A stretch of 64,000 nt of DNA. Source: Kitasatospora sp. SolWspMP-SS2h. GTDB lineage: Bacteria > Actinomycetota > Actinomycetes > Streptomycetales > Streptomycetaceae. Position 1 is the first letter of the stretch. Each line of letters begins with the position of its first letter. The DNA lies in NCBI RefSeq assembly GCF_003259315.1, contig NZ_QLLT01000030.1, forward strand, positions 1 through 64,000, in the 5' to 3' direction. Under the pieces are notes generated by a model. That model made no database searches, was not told the origin of the DNA, and saw nothing but the letters and a program-made list of their open reading frames with translations. Shown here piece by piece: positions 43,013 through 51,308 of the stretch. A program made the position numbers and the translations under genes.

Positions 43013-43342
43013 AGCGACGGCCTTCTTTCGGTCATGCTTCGCCCTACTCGGTCAAGTCCTGAACGGGTTCGAAGCTACGGCAGTACGGTGCCGCCGCACC
43101 GCCTACCCCGCCGACGGAACCGATCACCTCCGGACGACGGACGGCCGCGGAGAGCGCCCCGCCGGGCGTCGGCCGCGCCCTGCCGGGCCTCCGCCGTGCG
43201 CCGCCGGGCCTCCGCCGCGCGGCGCGTTCCGCCCGCACCCCCTCCGCCCGGTCCGGGTGCCCGGTTCCGGGGCTCCGGCCCGGTCCGCGGCACTAGCATG
43301 GGGGCCGCCGTGGGGAGCGGCGCCGTGGCGAGGGGCGGGGAG
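43013..43342. other. 330-bp divergent region between kup and the conflict operon
   Basis: On the complement, upstream of kup, there is TTGACCGAGTAGGGC near 43045-43060, a possible -35 like element. Towards the operon the DNA is a C/G-rich run with CGCCG repeats and an isolated TAGCAT at 43294-43299, which could be a -10 box. No riboswitch or operator was recognised. Confidence 0.45.
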
Positions 43343-43819
43343 ATGCAGCAGCTGGTCGAGTTGGCGATGCCGGACGGGCAGACGGTCTGGGCGCTGGTGG
43401 ACGGCCCGTCGGGTCCGCGCGACACCGGGCTGGGCGACCAGCTGGCCACCCGGCTGGAGGGGTTTCAGGAGTCGCTGCACGCCGTCGCCGCCAATGTGCG
43501 CGACGCGGTCGCGGCGGTCCGGCCCGACGAGGTGTCGGTCGAGTTCGGGCTGGAGCTGGCCGCCGGGCGCGGCGGTGTGGTGGCCGCGCTGACCGGTGTC
43601 GGCGGGAAGGCCACCTTCAAGGTCGCCCTCAAGTGGACCTCCGGCGGCCCGTCCGCCGAGCGGCCCCCGGCCGAACAGCCCCCGGCCGAGGAGCCGGACG
43701 AGCCGGGCGGGTCCGACGGGCCGGACGCGCCCGGCAGGTCCGGCGGGTCCGACGAGCCCGGCGGTTCCGGTGCGCCCGGCGGTTCCGGTGCGCCCCGCGG
43801 CCCCGCCGCCGGGGCCTGA
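43343..43819 (+). CDS. Trypco1-type (CU044_2847 family) protein, first gene of the conflict operon
   Basis: 158-aa protein of the trypsin-co-occurring Trypco1 family (CU044_2847-like). The domain (about residues 1-100) starts QQLVELAMPDGQTVWALVD, has a helix ATRLEGFQESLHAVAANVRD, and ends PDEVSVEFGLELAAGRGGVV followed by GKATFKVALKW, the typical strand-turn-strand end. A Pro/Gly/Ser/Asp tail (about 105-158) carries tandem GGSGAP and AEQPPAE units. ATG 43343 (GGGGAG just upstream) fits family length; ATG 43298 is also possible. In known genomes this family occurs beside trypsin-VMAP proteins. Here it is 22 bp before exactly such a gene, which supports a joint role, perhaps as a substrate or adaptor of the protease. 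Confidence 0.85.
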   Translation: MQQLVELAMPDGQTVWALVDGPSGPRDTGLGDQLATRLEGFQESLHAVAANVRDAVAAVRPDEVSVEFGLELAAGRGGVVAALTGVGGKATFKVALKWTSGGPSAERPPAEQPPAEEPDEPGGSDGPDAPGRSGGSDEPGGSGAPGGSGAPRGPAAGA

Positions 43820-43841
43820 GCGCGGCGGGGGCCCGCGCCCG

Positions 43842-45944
43842 ATGCGGAACTTCGATCCGCTGACCGCCCTGCAGGCGCTGCTGGAACGCTGCCGGGTCCG
43901 GGTGGACGGCCGGACCGAGGGCAGCGGGTTCTTCGTCGCGCCCGGCTTCGTGCTGTCCTGCGCCCACGTCGCCGGCGGCGCGGCGGGCGAGCGGGCCTGG
44001 GTGGAGTACGAGGGCGCGGCGCACCCGGCCACGGTGCTCGCCGCCGCGCCGGACGCCGCCGAGGCCGCCGGTCGACCGCTCTACCCGTTCCCGGACCTGG
44101 CGCTGCTGGAGCTGGCCGACCCGCCGCCCGGCCACCCGTGCGTCTGGCTGGATCCGGAGGCGCCGCCGTCCGGGACGCGGGTGACGGCGACCGGTTTCAC
44201 CCGCGACCTCGGTCCGCGGACGGCCGTCCTGGCAGCGGGCGGCCGGACCGGGCAGCCGGGGCGGGCGATGCTGGAGCTGGTGGCGGGCGAGGTCAACCCG
44301 GGGCTGTCGGGCGGGCCGGTGCTCAGCCACCGTTCGGGCGGGGTGACGGCGGTGGTGAAGGCCACCCGGCAGGAGGACAGCGCGATGGGCGGCTACGGGG
44401 TGCCGGTGTCGGCGCTGCGGCTGCTCGACCCGGCGGCGTACCGGCGGGTGCTGTCCGCGCACGACCGCTTCCACGCCGTGGACGCCCGCTGGCGCTCGCT
44501 CGCCGACGCCCCGCCGTCCACCGGGTACGAGGACGGACCCGCCGCCGCCCGGACCGCCGGACGGTTCGCCGCCCGGACCGCCGAACGCGCCGCGGACCGG
44601 GCGTTCCTGGCGCTGCTCGCCGAACTGCCCCCGGACTCCGCCGCCGACCTGCGCGCCGCGTTCCTGCGCGCCGCCCCGCCGGGCACCTTCGAACCGGACC
44701 TGCCGCTGCTCGACCGCCGCGACGTCTACCAGGAGCTGGCCGCCCGGGTCACCCTCGGCGGCGACCACCTGACGCCCGAACTCGCCTACTGCGCCGACCT
44801 GGTGCGCGCCCTGCCCGGGGACGCGCCGCTCACCCGCGCGCTGCGCGACCGGGTGCTGATCCGGGCCGGGGAGACCGGCCGGGGCGAGGCCGCCCGGCAG
44901 CGGATCGACAGCAGCCCGCCGTCCGCCCTGCCGCAGCACCCGTCCCGTCCGGCCGCTGCGGTGCGCCCCTCGGTGATAGGCCGGGTCCGGCACTCGCTGC
45001 GCGACCGCAGCCGCTACCACGTGCGGGTGTGGCAGTTCCGCGGCGCGGAGGAGATCGTCCCGGCCGGCCCCGAGTCCGCCGAGCTGACGCTCCCCCAGGC
45101 GCTGCGCCTGCTGGCCGAGTCGCTGCCGCCGCAGATCGAGACGGTGGAGGCGCTGGAGGCCCTGGACGGGGCGGCCGGGCGGCCGGCGCTGGTGGAGCTG
45201 ATCCTGCCGCACGAGGCCCTGGACGAGGACTACGCGGGCTGGCGGCTCTGGCCGGAGCTGGAGTGGTGGACGCTGGGCCGCAAGCACCGGCTGGTGGTCC
45301 GCCCGCTGGAGCGCCACCAGGAGCCGAGGCTGCACCGCCCCTGGCTGATGCGCTGGGAGCACCTGGCGGGGCAGTCGCTCGACCGGGCGCTGGTCTGCGT
45401 GTGCGGGCGCGGCCGGCAGCAGCGTCCGCAGGCGCTGGACGCCGCGTTCAACACCGCTCCGGAGCTGGCCGCGCTGGTCCTGGCCGGGGCCCCGCGCGGC
45501 GGTGCGCTGGCGCAGGCGTTCCGGGTGGCGGTGGCCTCCGGCGTGCCGGTGATGCTGTGGGAGCGCGGCACCGACCCGCGCCCGCTCGACCAGGGCGCCT
45601 GCGCCACCGGCTGCACCGCCCCCGGCCGGGGCGACTGTCCGGACGGCCGTTTCCTGCGCGCGGCCCGCACGGCACTGGCCGACACCCACCGGGACGCCGC
45701 CCCCGACCGGATCCGCGACCTGCGCAACGAGGCCGAGCTGCACGAGGCGGAACGGCACCCGGGCCCGGACGCCCCCGACGCCCCGCTCGGCGACCGGGTG
45801 GTGCTGCTCTGGGACGACCCGGCCCGCCAACTGCCCCGCACCCGGCTCGCCCCGGCCGCCCCCTCCCCGGTGACCGCCCCCGCCCCCTCCACCGCATCCA
45901 CCGCCCCCGCCCCCGCCCCTGCCACGGAAGGACTCCCGCGATGA
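43842..45944 (+). CDS. trypsin-like serine protease fused to VMAP-C domain
   Basis: 700-aa protein. Residues about 15-215 are a trypsin fold with an intact triad: His42 in GFVLSCAHVAGG, Asp85 in PFPDLALLEL, Ser156 in NPGLSGGPVL. Residues about 245-350 form a helical middle domain of the VMAP-M or effector-associated kind. From about 385 a VMAP-C domain is recognised by RYHVRVWQFR, LVELILPHEALDEDYAGWRL, LGRKHRLVVRPLERHQEP and WLMRWEHLAG. The last 40 residues are Pro/Ala/Thr rich. ATG 43842 (MRNFDPLTALQALL) is chosen over a low-complexity extension. The stop overlaps the MoxR start by 4 bp (ATGA). VMAP proteins link an effector to a MoxR-vWA pair in predicted conflict systems; here the effector is likely the protease. 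Confidence 0.88.
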   Translation: MRNFDPLTALQALLERCRVRVDGRTEGSGFFVAPGFVLSCAHVAGGAAGERAWVEYEGAAHPATVLAAAPDAAEAAGRPLYPFPDLALLELADPPPGHPCVWLDPEAPPSGTRVTATGFTRDLGPRTAVLAAGGRTGQPGRAMLELVAGEVNPGLSGGPVLSHRSGGVTAVVKATRQEDSAMGGYGVPVSALRLLDPAAYRRVLSAHDRFHAVDARWRSLADAPPSTGYEDGPAAARTAGRFAARTAERAADRAFLALLAELPPDSAADLRAAFLRAAPPGTFEPDLPLLDRRDVYQELAARVTLGGDHLTPELAYCADLVRALPGDAPLTRALRDRVLIRAGETGRGEAARQRIDSSPPSALPQHPSRPAAAVRPSVIGRVRHSLRDRSRYHVRVWQFRGAEEIVPAGPESAELTLPQALRLLAESLPPQIETVEALEALDGAAGRPALVELILPHEALDEDYAGWRLWPELEWWTLGRKHRLVVRPLERHQEPRLHRPWLMRWEHLAGQSLDRALVCVCGRGRQQRPQALDAAFNTAPELAALVLAGAPRGGALAQAFRVAVASGVPVMLWERGTDPRPLDQGACATGCTAPGRGDCPDGRFLRAARTALADTHRDAAPDRIRDLRNEAELHEAERHPGPDAPDAPLGDRVVLLWDDPARQLPRTRLAPAAPSPVTAPAPSTASTAPAPAPATEGLPR

Positions 45945-46975
45945 CCCTCTGGCGCATCTACCAGGGCGTGGACCGACCCCACGACCGGATCGCCGACCTG
46001 CCGCCCCCGCCGCCCTGGCGGGAGTTCGACGGCGGCCGGGACGGCACCCTGGCCGCCGTGGACCGCGACGCGGTCGGCGGTGGCCGCCGCCGCCTGCCGC
46101 ACCGGGCCGCGTACCGGGCCGACGAGCGCACCGTCGACGCCGTCAACACCGCGCTCTACCTGCGCCGTCCGCTGCTGGTCAGCGGCGACCCGGGGGTCGG
46201 CAAGTCGACCCTGGCCGACGCGGTGGCCCGCGAACTGCGGCTGGGCCCGGTGCTGCGCTGGTCCGTCAACAGCCGCACCACGCTCCGCGACGGCCTGTAC
46301 CGGTACGACTCGCTGGGCCGCCTGGAGGACGCCGGCCTGGCCCGCCACCGGCCCGACGCCCCGGCCGGGGCGTCCGACGCCACTGACCTCGGGCGGTACG
46401 TCAGCCTCGGCCCGCTCGGCACCGCGCTCGCCCCGTACGCGCTGCCCCGGGTGCTGCTGGTCGACGAGATCGACAAGGGCGACCTGGACCTGCCCAACGA
46501 CCTGCTGGACGTGTTCGAGGAGGGCGGCTTCGAGATCCCGGAGCTGACCCGGGCCGCCGACCAGCAGCCGACCGTCGCGGTGCGTCCGCACGACGGCGGG
46601 CCGGCAGTGCGGGTGACCCGCGGGGCGGTGCAGTGCCGGGCGTTCCCGTTCGTGGTCCTGACCAGCAACGGCGAACGGGAGTTCCCGCCCGCGTTCCTGC
46701 GCCGCTGCATCCGGCTGCACCTGCCGTCGGCGCACCAGGACGGCGCGCGGCTGCGCGCGATCGTCGAGGCCCACCTGCCGGGCGCGGGCGCGGCGGCCGA
46801 GGCCGCCGTCGGGGCGTTCCTGTCCCGGGCCGCGACCGGGGAGCTGGCCACCGACCAACTCCTCAACGCCGTCTACCTGTTGGCGCCGTCCGCCGGGGCG
46901 GCCGGGCCGGACCGGGACCGCCTGCTCGACCTGGTCATGCAGCACCTCAACGACGCCCCGCCCGGCCGGCCGTGA
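45941..46975 (+). CDS. MoxR-type AAA+ ATPase of the conflict system
   Basis: 344-aa AAA+ ATPase. Walker A GDPGVGKST at 82-90, Walker B VLLVDEIDKGD at about 171-181, sensor-1 VVLTSNGEREFPPAFLRRCI (an Asn-containing sensor-1 with the R-finger RRC), and C-terminal lid with LLNAVYLLAPS. The DEIDKGDLDLPNDLLDVFEEG stretch is the MoxR branch. The start overlaps the VMAP gene (ATGA) and the stop overlaps the next gene (GTGA), so translation is coupled. By analogy the ATPase remodels or licenses the effector in the presence of the vWA partner. It lacks a vWA domain of its own, which fits the vWA-like domain in the following gene. Confidence 0.93.
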   Translation: MTLWRIYQGVDRPHDRIADLPPPPPWREFDGGRDGTLAAVDRDAVGGGRRRLPHRAAYRADERTVDAVNTALYLRRPLLVSGDPGVGKSTLADAVARELRLGPVLRWSVNSRTTLRDGLYRYDSLGRLEDAGLARHRPDAPAGASDATDLGRYVSLGPLGTALAPYALPRVLLVDEIDKGDLDLPNDLLDVFEEGGFEIPELTRAADQQPTVAVRPHDGGPAVRVTRGAVQCRAFPFVVLTSNGEREFPPAFLRRCIRLHLPSAHQDGARLRAIVEAHLPGAGAAAEAAVGAFLSRAATGELATDQLLNAVYLLAPSAGAAGPDRDRLLDLVMQHLNDAPPGRP

Positions 46976-49900
46976 GCGGCGTCCCCGGCCCGGGACGGGA
47001 CGCCGTCCACCGCCTGGCCGCCCTGCTCACCGACCTCACCGGTCCGGACGGCCCCGCCCCGACCGGGCGCGAACTCGCCGACCTGCTGTGGCTGCACGCC
47101 CGCCTCGGCGGCGGCCCGTCCCCCGCTCCCGGGGAGGTCGACACCGCCTCGGTCAGGCTCCAGCGGCCCGGCGTCCACCGCCCCGTCCCCACCGACCGGG
47201 CCGACCCCCGCCCCGCGCGGCGGGATCCGCTCCCCGCCCCGCGCCGCCCGCTCCACCTGCCCGGCCCGGCGCCCGCCGCGGGCACCCCGCCGCTGTCCGC
47301 CTCGCCGGTCCGGGTCGGCACCGACCGCGCCCTCCCCCGCCGCCGCGAACTCGCCCGCGCGCTGCGCCCGTTGAAGCGCGGCGTGCCGTCCGCCGACCGC
47401 ACCGCGCTGGACGAGGACGCCACCGCCGAACGCCTCGCCCGCGACCCGCGCTGGTGGCCGGTCCTGGTGCCCGCCGTCGAACGCTGGCTCGGCGTCCGGC
47501 TGATCGTCGACGCGCACGGCGACAGCGCGGCGCTGTGGGAGCCGCAGGCCCGCGAACTCGCCACCCTGCTGGCCGATTCCGGCATCTTCCGGGACGTCCG
47601 GCTGCACCGCCTGACCGGCCCCGACGCCCCGGAGGACGACACCGCCGCCCGGCCGCCCGGCCGCACCGCCACCTTCGTCCTCACCGACGGCGTCCACCCC
47701 GACTGGGCCGGGCCGCGCCTGCGCGCCGCCCTGCGCCGCTGGGCCCAGGCCGGGCCGACCGCCGTCCTGCACACCCTGCCCGAACACCTGTGGGCGCAGA
47801 CCGCGTTGGCCCCCGAGCCCGGCCGCTTCCGCACCGCCGCCCCCGCCGACCCGCACCCCCGGTTCACCCCGTACGCCCTCGTCCCGCCCCCGCAGCCGCC
47901 CGGCACCCTCGCCGTGCCGGTCCTCGGGCTCTCCCCCGAGTGGCTCGCCCCGTGGGCCCGCGCCACCGCCGGGCCGCACGCCTACGACGCGCCCGCCGTC
48001 CTGCTCGCCCCCGGCCGCCCGTCCCGGCCGCCGGCCGGACCCCCGGCCGACGACCGCCCCGCCCTGCCCACCGGCGACTTCGACTCCTTCCTGGCCCAGG
48101 CCCAGCCCCGGGTGTTCCGGCTCGCCGCCCTGCTGTCCGCCGTACCGCTCAACTTCGGCGTGATGCGGCTGGTGCAGTCCGCGCTGCTGCCCGACAGCCC
48201 GCCCGCCGACCTCGCCGAGATCGTCTTCAGCGGCCTGCTGCGCGCCGTCCCGGACGATCCGTCCACCGAATCCCTGGGCCGCGCCTACGAGTTCGCCCCC
48301 GGTGTCCGGGAGCGCCTGCTCGCCACCCTGCGCCGCGACGAGGCCCAGCAGGTGGTGGACACCGTCTCCGCGCACCTGGCCGCCCACGCCGCCGTGCTGG
48401 GCGCCCGCTTCACCGCGCTCTTCCCGGACCCGGACGGCCCGCTCACCCTCCCCGCCGGCGCCCGCCCCTGGGCCCACACCGGTGCCCCCGTGCCCGTCCC
48501 CGCCCCGGGCCGCCGCTTCTTCCTCCGCGTCATCGGGGCCGCCGTCCCCGGCGAGGGCGAACCCGACGCGGCCGGCCTGTTCAGGGCGGCCGCCCGGGTC
48601 GCCACCGGATTCGGCCGGCTCGGCTACCAGCAGGCCGGGCCGACCGGCGACGGGAGCGCCGTGGACGTGCTGCGCGCCTGGGCGCGGCAGGTCCGCCTCG
48701 GCCCCGGGGACCTGGTGGCGGTCTACCTGGCCGGCCACTCGATGGCCGCCTTCGGCCAGCAGGCCGAACTCCTGCTCCCGGACGGCCTGTCCGCCACCCG
48801 CCCCCGCCGGATCCGCCGCGTCGGGCTGGAGGAGTTCCGCCGCGCCTTCGGCCGCCTCGGCCGTCTGCTCCTGATCGTCGACCAGCACCCGCTGCGCGCC
48901 GGACCCGCCACCCCGCCGCCGGGGAGACCGGCCCTCACCCTGCTGGTCCGCAACTCCCCCGCCCCGGTCTTCTCCGAGAACGTGTCCGGCCTGCTCACCG
49001 CCTTCGCCGTCGGCGTCTTCGAGTCGCCCGAGACCGGGGTCCACCTGCGGGAACGCCTGCACATCGGCACCCTCGCCACGGCGGACACCACGGACGACCT
49101 GCTGCCGTTCTTCACCCCCGGGGCCGGGCCCGCCGAAGCGCGGGAGCCCGAACCCGCGCACCTGCTGGACGCGTTGGTGTCCTGGCTCACCGGTGGCCGC
49201 CACGACACCGCCCCGCGGGAGTTCCACACCACCACGCGGCTGCCGCTGGCCACGGTCCTGCGCTGCCTCGGCCCGCTGACCGACCGCGTCCGGCAGGTCC
49301 GCGTGCCCGGCGAGGGCCTGGACCCCGCCCGGCGGTGGGAGGAGCTCGGCGAGCGGATGGGGCTCGAACGACCCGACCGGGAGGCCGTCCTGGAGCACCT
49401 GGCCCTGCACCGCACGGACCTGCTGCTGATCCTCAGCGCCCGCCGACCGGACGGCGGAGCCCCGCCCCGGCCCGACGAGTTGCTGTCCGCCCTGACCGGC
49501 GTCGGGGCCCGCATCCTGCTGGTCGACCCCCTGGCCACGCCGACCCCCGGCGCGGTGCCGCTCCGCCCCGGCCGGGACGAGTCGCTGATCTGCGACGCCG
49601 TCGACGGCGGTCACCGCCTCGAGTCCGTCGACCGGACCCGGGCCGCCGACGCCTACCGGCTCGCCCTGGACCTCGCCCTGGCCGCCGGGAGCCACTGGTG
49701 GGCGGTCGTGGCCACCGCCGCGCTGGACCGGCTCGGCGCCCCGCACTCCACCCCGCACCCGGCCCGACTCGACCGAATCCAAGGCGCGTTCACCACCGTC
49801 CCGGGTGCCGCCGACGCGCTGCTCGACCTCACGGACCTGATCCGCTCGACTCCGGCCGGCCTGGTGGAGCAGGTCCACGCGCTCCTGCGGGCCCTGATCG

Positions 49901-50697
49901 GCCACCGCCGGGACCCGGCCACCGGCATCCACCCGGTCGTCGACCCGGCCGTCCTGGACGGCCTCGACCGCCGGGACCGCGCGGTCGTCCGCGACTGGAT
50001 CGACAACGAGCTGGTCGAGGCCGCCGCCCCGCACCGGGCCCGGCTGCTCGAACTCGCCACGATCCTCGACACCCCGGTGATCTCCTCCGACCCGGCCCTC
50101 CCGGACGGCCCGCTGGGCCGGTGGGTGACCCGCCTCGTCCCGCACGCCGAACCCGACGGAACCCTCCGGCTGCTGCCGCGCCCCGCGCCCGCCCCCCGGC
50201 CGTCCTCCGCCGACCTGGGCCACCTCGCGCAGCGCAACTGGCGCTGCCCGACCGAGGGGTGCGCCCGCTACGCCCCCGGCCCGACCCCGCCGCCGCTGCC
50301 CAGCGTCGAAGGGCTGGACGCCGTCTGCACCGAACACCGCACCCCCCTGCTCCCCGCCGCCCCCCGCCCGGCCGTCGCCCACCTCAAAGCCGTCACCGAC
50401 CAGTTCTGCTCCGGCCAGTTCACCGTCGAGGAGGGGTCCTCGTTCCCGCTCTCCCTCTCGGTCGACAGCGCCCCCCTGCTGGTCTCCTTCCAGGACGGCG
50501 CCGTCACCGTCCGGGCCACCGACATCGGCGCCCGCTACCGCCTCCCCGGCCCCGGCGCCCCGGACTGGCAGGACCTGATCCCGGACGAGCCGCTCCCCTT
50601 CCCGCCCGGCACCCGGATCGCCCCGGCCCCGGACGTCACCCTAGTCCGCACCGGCACCCCCCTCCCCGGCGAACCGGCCCCGCCCACCGTGCCCTGA
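46972..50697 (+). CDS. SAV_2336-type protein: vWA-like domain, pseudocaspase and C-terminal Zn-binding region
   Basis: 1241-aa protein, last gene of the conflict operon. Residues about 120-340 match the SAV_2336 N-terminal domain: RRRELARALRPLKRGVPS, then a vWA-like strand RLIVDAHGDSAALW (residues 176-189, MIDAS degraded) and ATFVLTDGVHPDW. A central helical part (about 375-490) precedes a caspase-like fold (about 512-700): FFLRVIGAAVPGEGEPDA, DLVAVYLAGHS (His589 retained) and LLLIVDQHPLRAG (637-639), where the usual DTCYSG cysteine is missing. The C-terminus has a possible zinc ribbon (CPTEGC with later Cys-His) and a beta domain. GTG 46972 overlaps the MoxR stop. Confidence 0.85.
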   Translation: MSGVPGPGRDAVHRLAALLTDLTGPDGPAPTGRELADLLWLHARLGGGPSPAPGEVDTASVRLQRPGVHRPVPTDRADPRPARRDPLPAPRRPLHLPGPAPAAGTPPLSASPVRVGTDRALPRRRELARALRPLKRGVPSADRTALDEDATAERLARDPRWWPVLVPAVERWLGVRLIVDAHGDSAALWEPQARELATLLADSGIFRDVRLHRLTGPDAPEDDTAARPPGRTATFVLTDGVHPDWAGPRLRAALRRWAQAGPTAVLHTLPEHLWAQTALAPEPGRFRTAAPADPHPRFTPYALVPPPQPPGTLAVPVLGLSPEWLAPWARATAGPHAYDAPAVLLAPGRPSRPPAGPPADDRPALPTGDFDSFLAQAQPRVFRLAALLSAVPLNFGVMRLVQSALLPDSPPADLAEIVFSGLLRAVPDDPSTESLGRAYEFAPGVRERLLATLRRDEAQQVVDTVSAHLAAHAAVLGARFTALFPDPDGPLTLPAGARPWAHTGAPVPVPAPGRRFFLRVIGAAVPGEGEPDAAGLFRAAARVATGFGRLGYQQAGPTGDGSAVDVLRAWARQVRLGPGDLVAVYLAGHSMAAFGQQAELLLPDGLSATRPRRIRRVGLEEFRRAFGRLGRLLLIVDQHPLRAGPATPPPGRPALTLLVRNSPAPVFSENVSGLLTAFAVGVFESPETGVHLRERLHIGTLATADTTDDLLPFFTPGAGPAEAREPEPAHLLDALVSWLTGGRHDTAPREFHTTTRLPLATVLRCLGPLTDRVRQVRVPGEGLDPARRWEELGERMGLERPDREAVLEHLALHRTDLLLILSARRPDGGAPPRPDELLSALTGVGARILLVDPLATPTPGAVPLRPGRDESLICDAVDGGHRLESVDRTRAADAYRLALDLALAAGSHWWAVVATAALDRLGAPHSTPHPARLDRIQGAFTTVPGAADALLDLTDLIRSTPAGLVEQVHALLRALIGHRRDPATGIHPVVDPAVLDGLDRRDRAVVRDWIDNELVEAAAPHRARLLELATILDTPVISSDPALPDGPLGRWVTRLVPHAEPDGTLRLLPRPAPAPRPSSADLGHLAQRNWRCPTEGCARYAPGPTPPPLPSVEGLDAVCTEHRTPLLPAAPRPAVAHLKAVTDQFCSGQFTVEEGSSFPLSLSVDSAPLLVSFQDGAVTVRATDIGARYRLPGPGAPDWQDLIPDEPLPFPPGTRIAPAPDVTLVRTGTPLPGEPAPPTVP

Positions 50698-50712
50698 CCA
50701 GATGCGACAGCA

Positions 50713-50733
50713 CTTGTACAAGCGCTGTTACAG
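50713..50733. promoter_or_regulatory. two adjacent palindromes upstream of the MarR-MFS operon
   Basis: CTTGTACAAG (50713-50722, perfect) and CTGT-T-ACAG (50725-50733, perfect with a central T). They sit 9-29 bp before the MarR GTG and look like an autoregulatory MarR operator. Confidence 0.6.
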
Positions 50734-50741
50734 TGCCCCGC

Positions 50742-51308
50742 GTGACCGAGACCCCCGCCCCCGCCGGCCCGGTCGGGCCCGCCGACCCAGACGACCGAGA
50801 CGACCGACACGACCCAGCCGGCCCCGTCGACCCCACCGAGCTGAGCCTCTGGCGCCCGCTCCGCCTGCTCCAGGCGTCGATGGACGAGGAGATCGGCCGG
50901 GTCTACGCCGAGGTGCCCGTCGAGGGGCTGCGGCCGAGTTTCGTGCCGGAGCTGCTCCGGCTGCACGCGCGCGGGCCGATGACCATCACCGAGCTGGCCG
51001 AGTCGGTGCGGCACACGCACTCGGCGCTCAGCCAGAAGGTGGCCGCGATGCGGCGGGCGGGCTGGGTGGAGACCGCGCCCGGGGCGGACGCCCGGAGCAA
51101 GGAGGTCGCGCTGACCGCGAAGGCGCGGGAGGTGGTCGGCCGGCTGGCCGCCGAGTGGGAGGCCACCGAGGCCGCGCTCGCCGAGCTGGAGGCCGAAATC
51201 CCGTACCCGCTCAGCCGGGTGGTCGAGGACATCGAGCGGGCACTGGCCCGCCGCAGCTTCCACGAGCGGATCCTCGGACGGCTGGCCGGTGACCCGCGGT
51301 GGCGGTGA
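50742..51308 (+). CDS. MarR-family regulator, operon with an MFS exporter
   Basis: 188-aa winged-helix protein. The HTH is MTITELAESVRHTHSALSQKV (21 residues, quoted in part as ITELAESVRHTHSALSQK) with the wing GWVETAPGADARSKEVALT. The N-terminal 40 residues are Pro/Asp-rich with repeats of DDRDDRHD. GTG 50742 is chosen. It overlaps the MFS gene, consistent with one operon. Palindromes immediately upstream suggest autorepression. The ligand is unknown. Confidence 0.9.
   Translation: MTETPAPAGPVGPADPDDRDDRHDPAGPVDPTELSLWRPLRLLQASMDEEIGRVYAEVPVEGLRPSFVPELLRLHARGPMTITELAESVRHTHSALSQKVAAMRRAGWVETAPGADARSKEVALTAKAREVVGRLAAEWEATEAALAELEAEIPYPLSRVVEDIERALARRSFHERILGRLAGDPRWR

Noticed and set aside
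43060..43085. GGGTTCGAAGC resembling a tRNA T-loop.
   Set aside because: No acceptor or anticodon stem can be built around it.
46873..50382. A 1169-codon minus-strand frame opposite the SAV_2336-type gene.
   Set aside because: Gly/Gln/Arg-rich translation with no recognisable domain; the plus strand has domains and operon overlaps.
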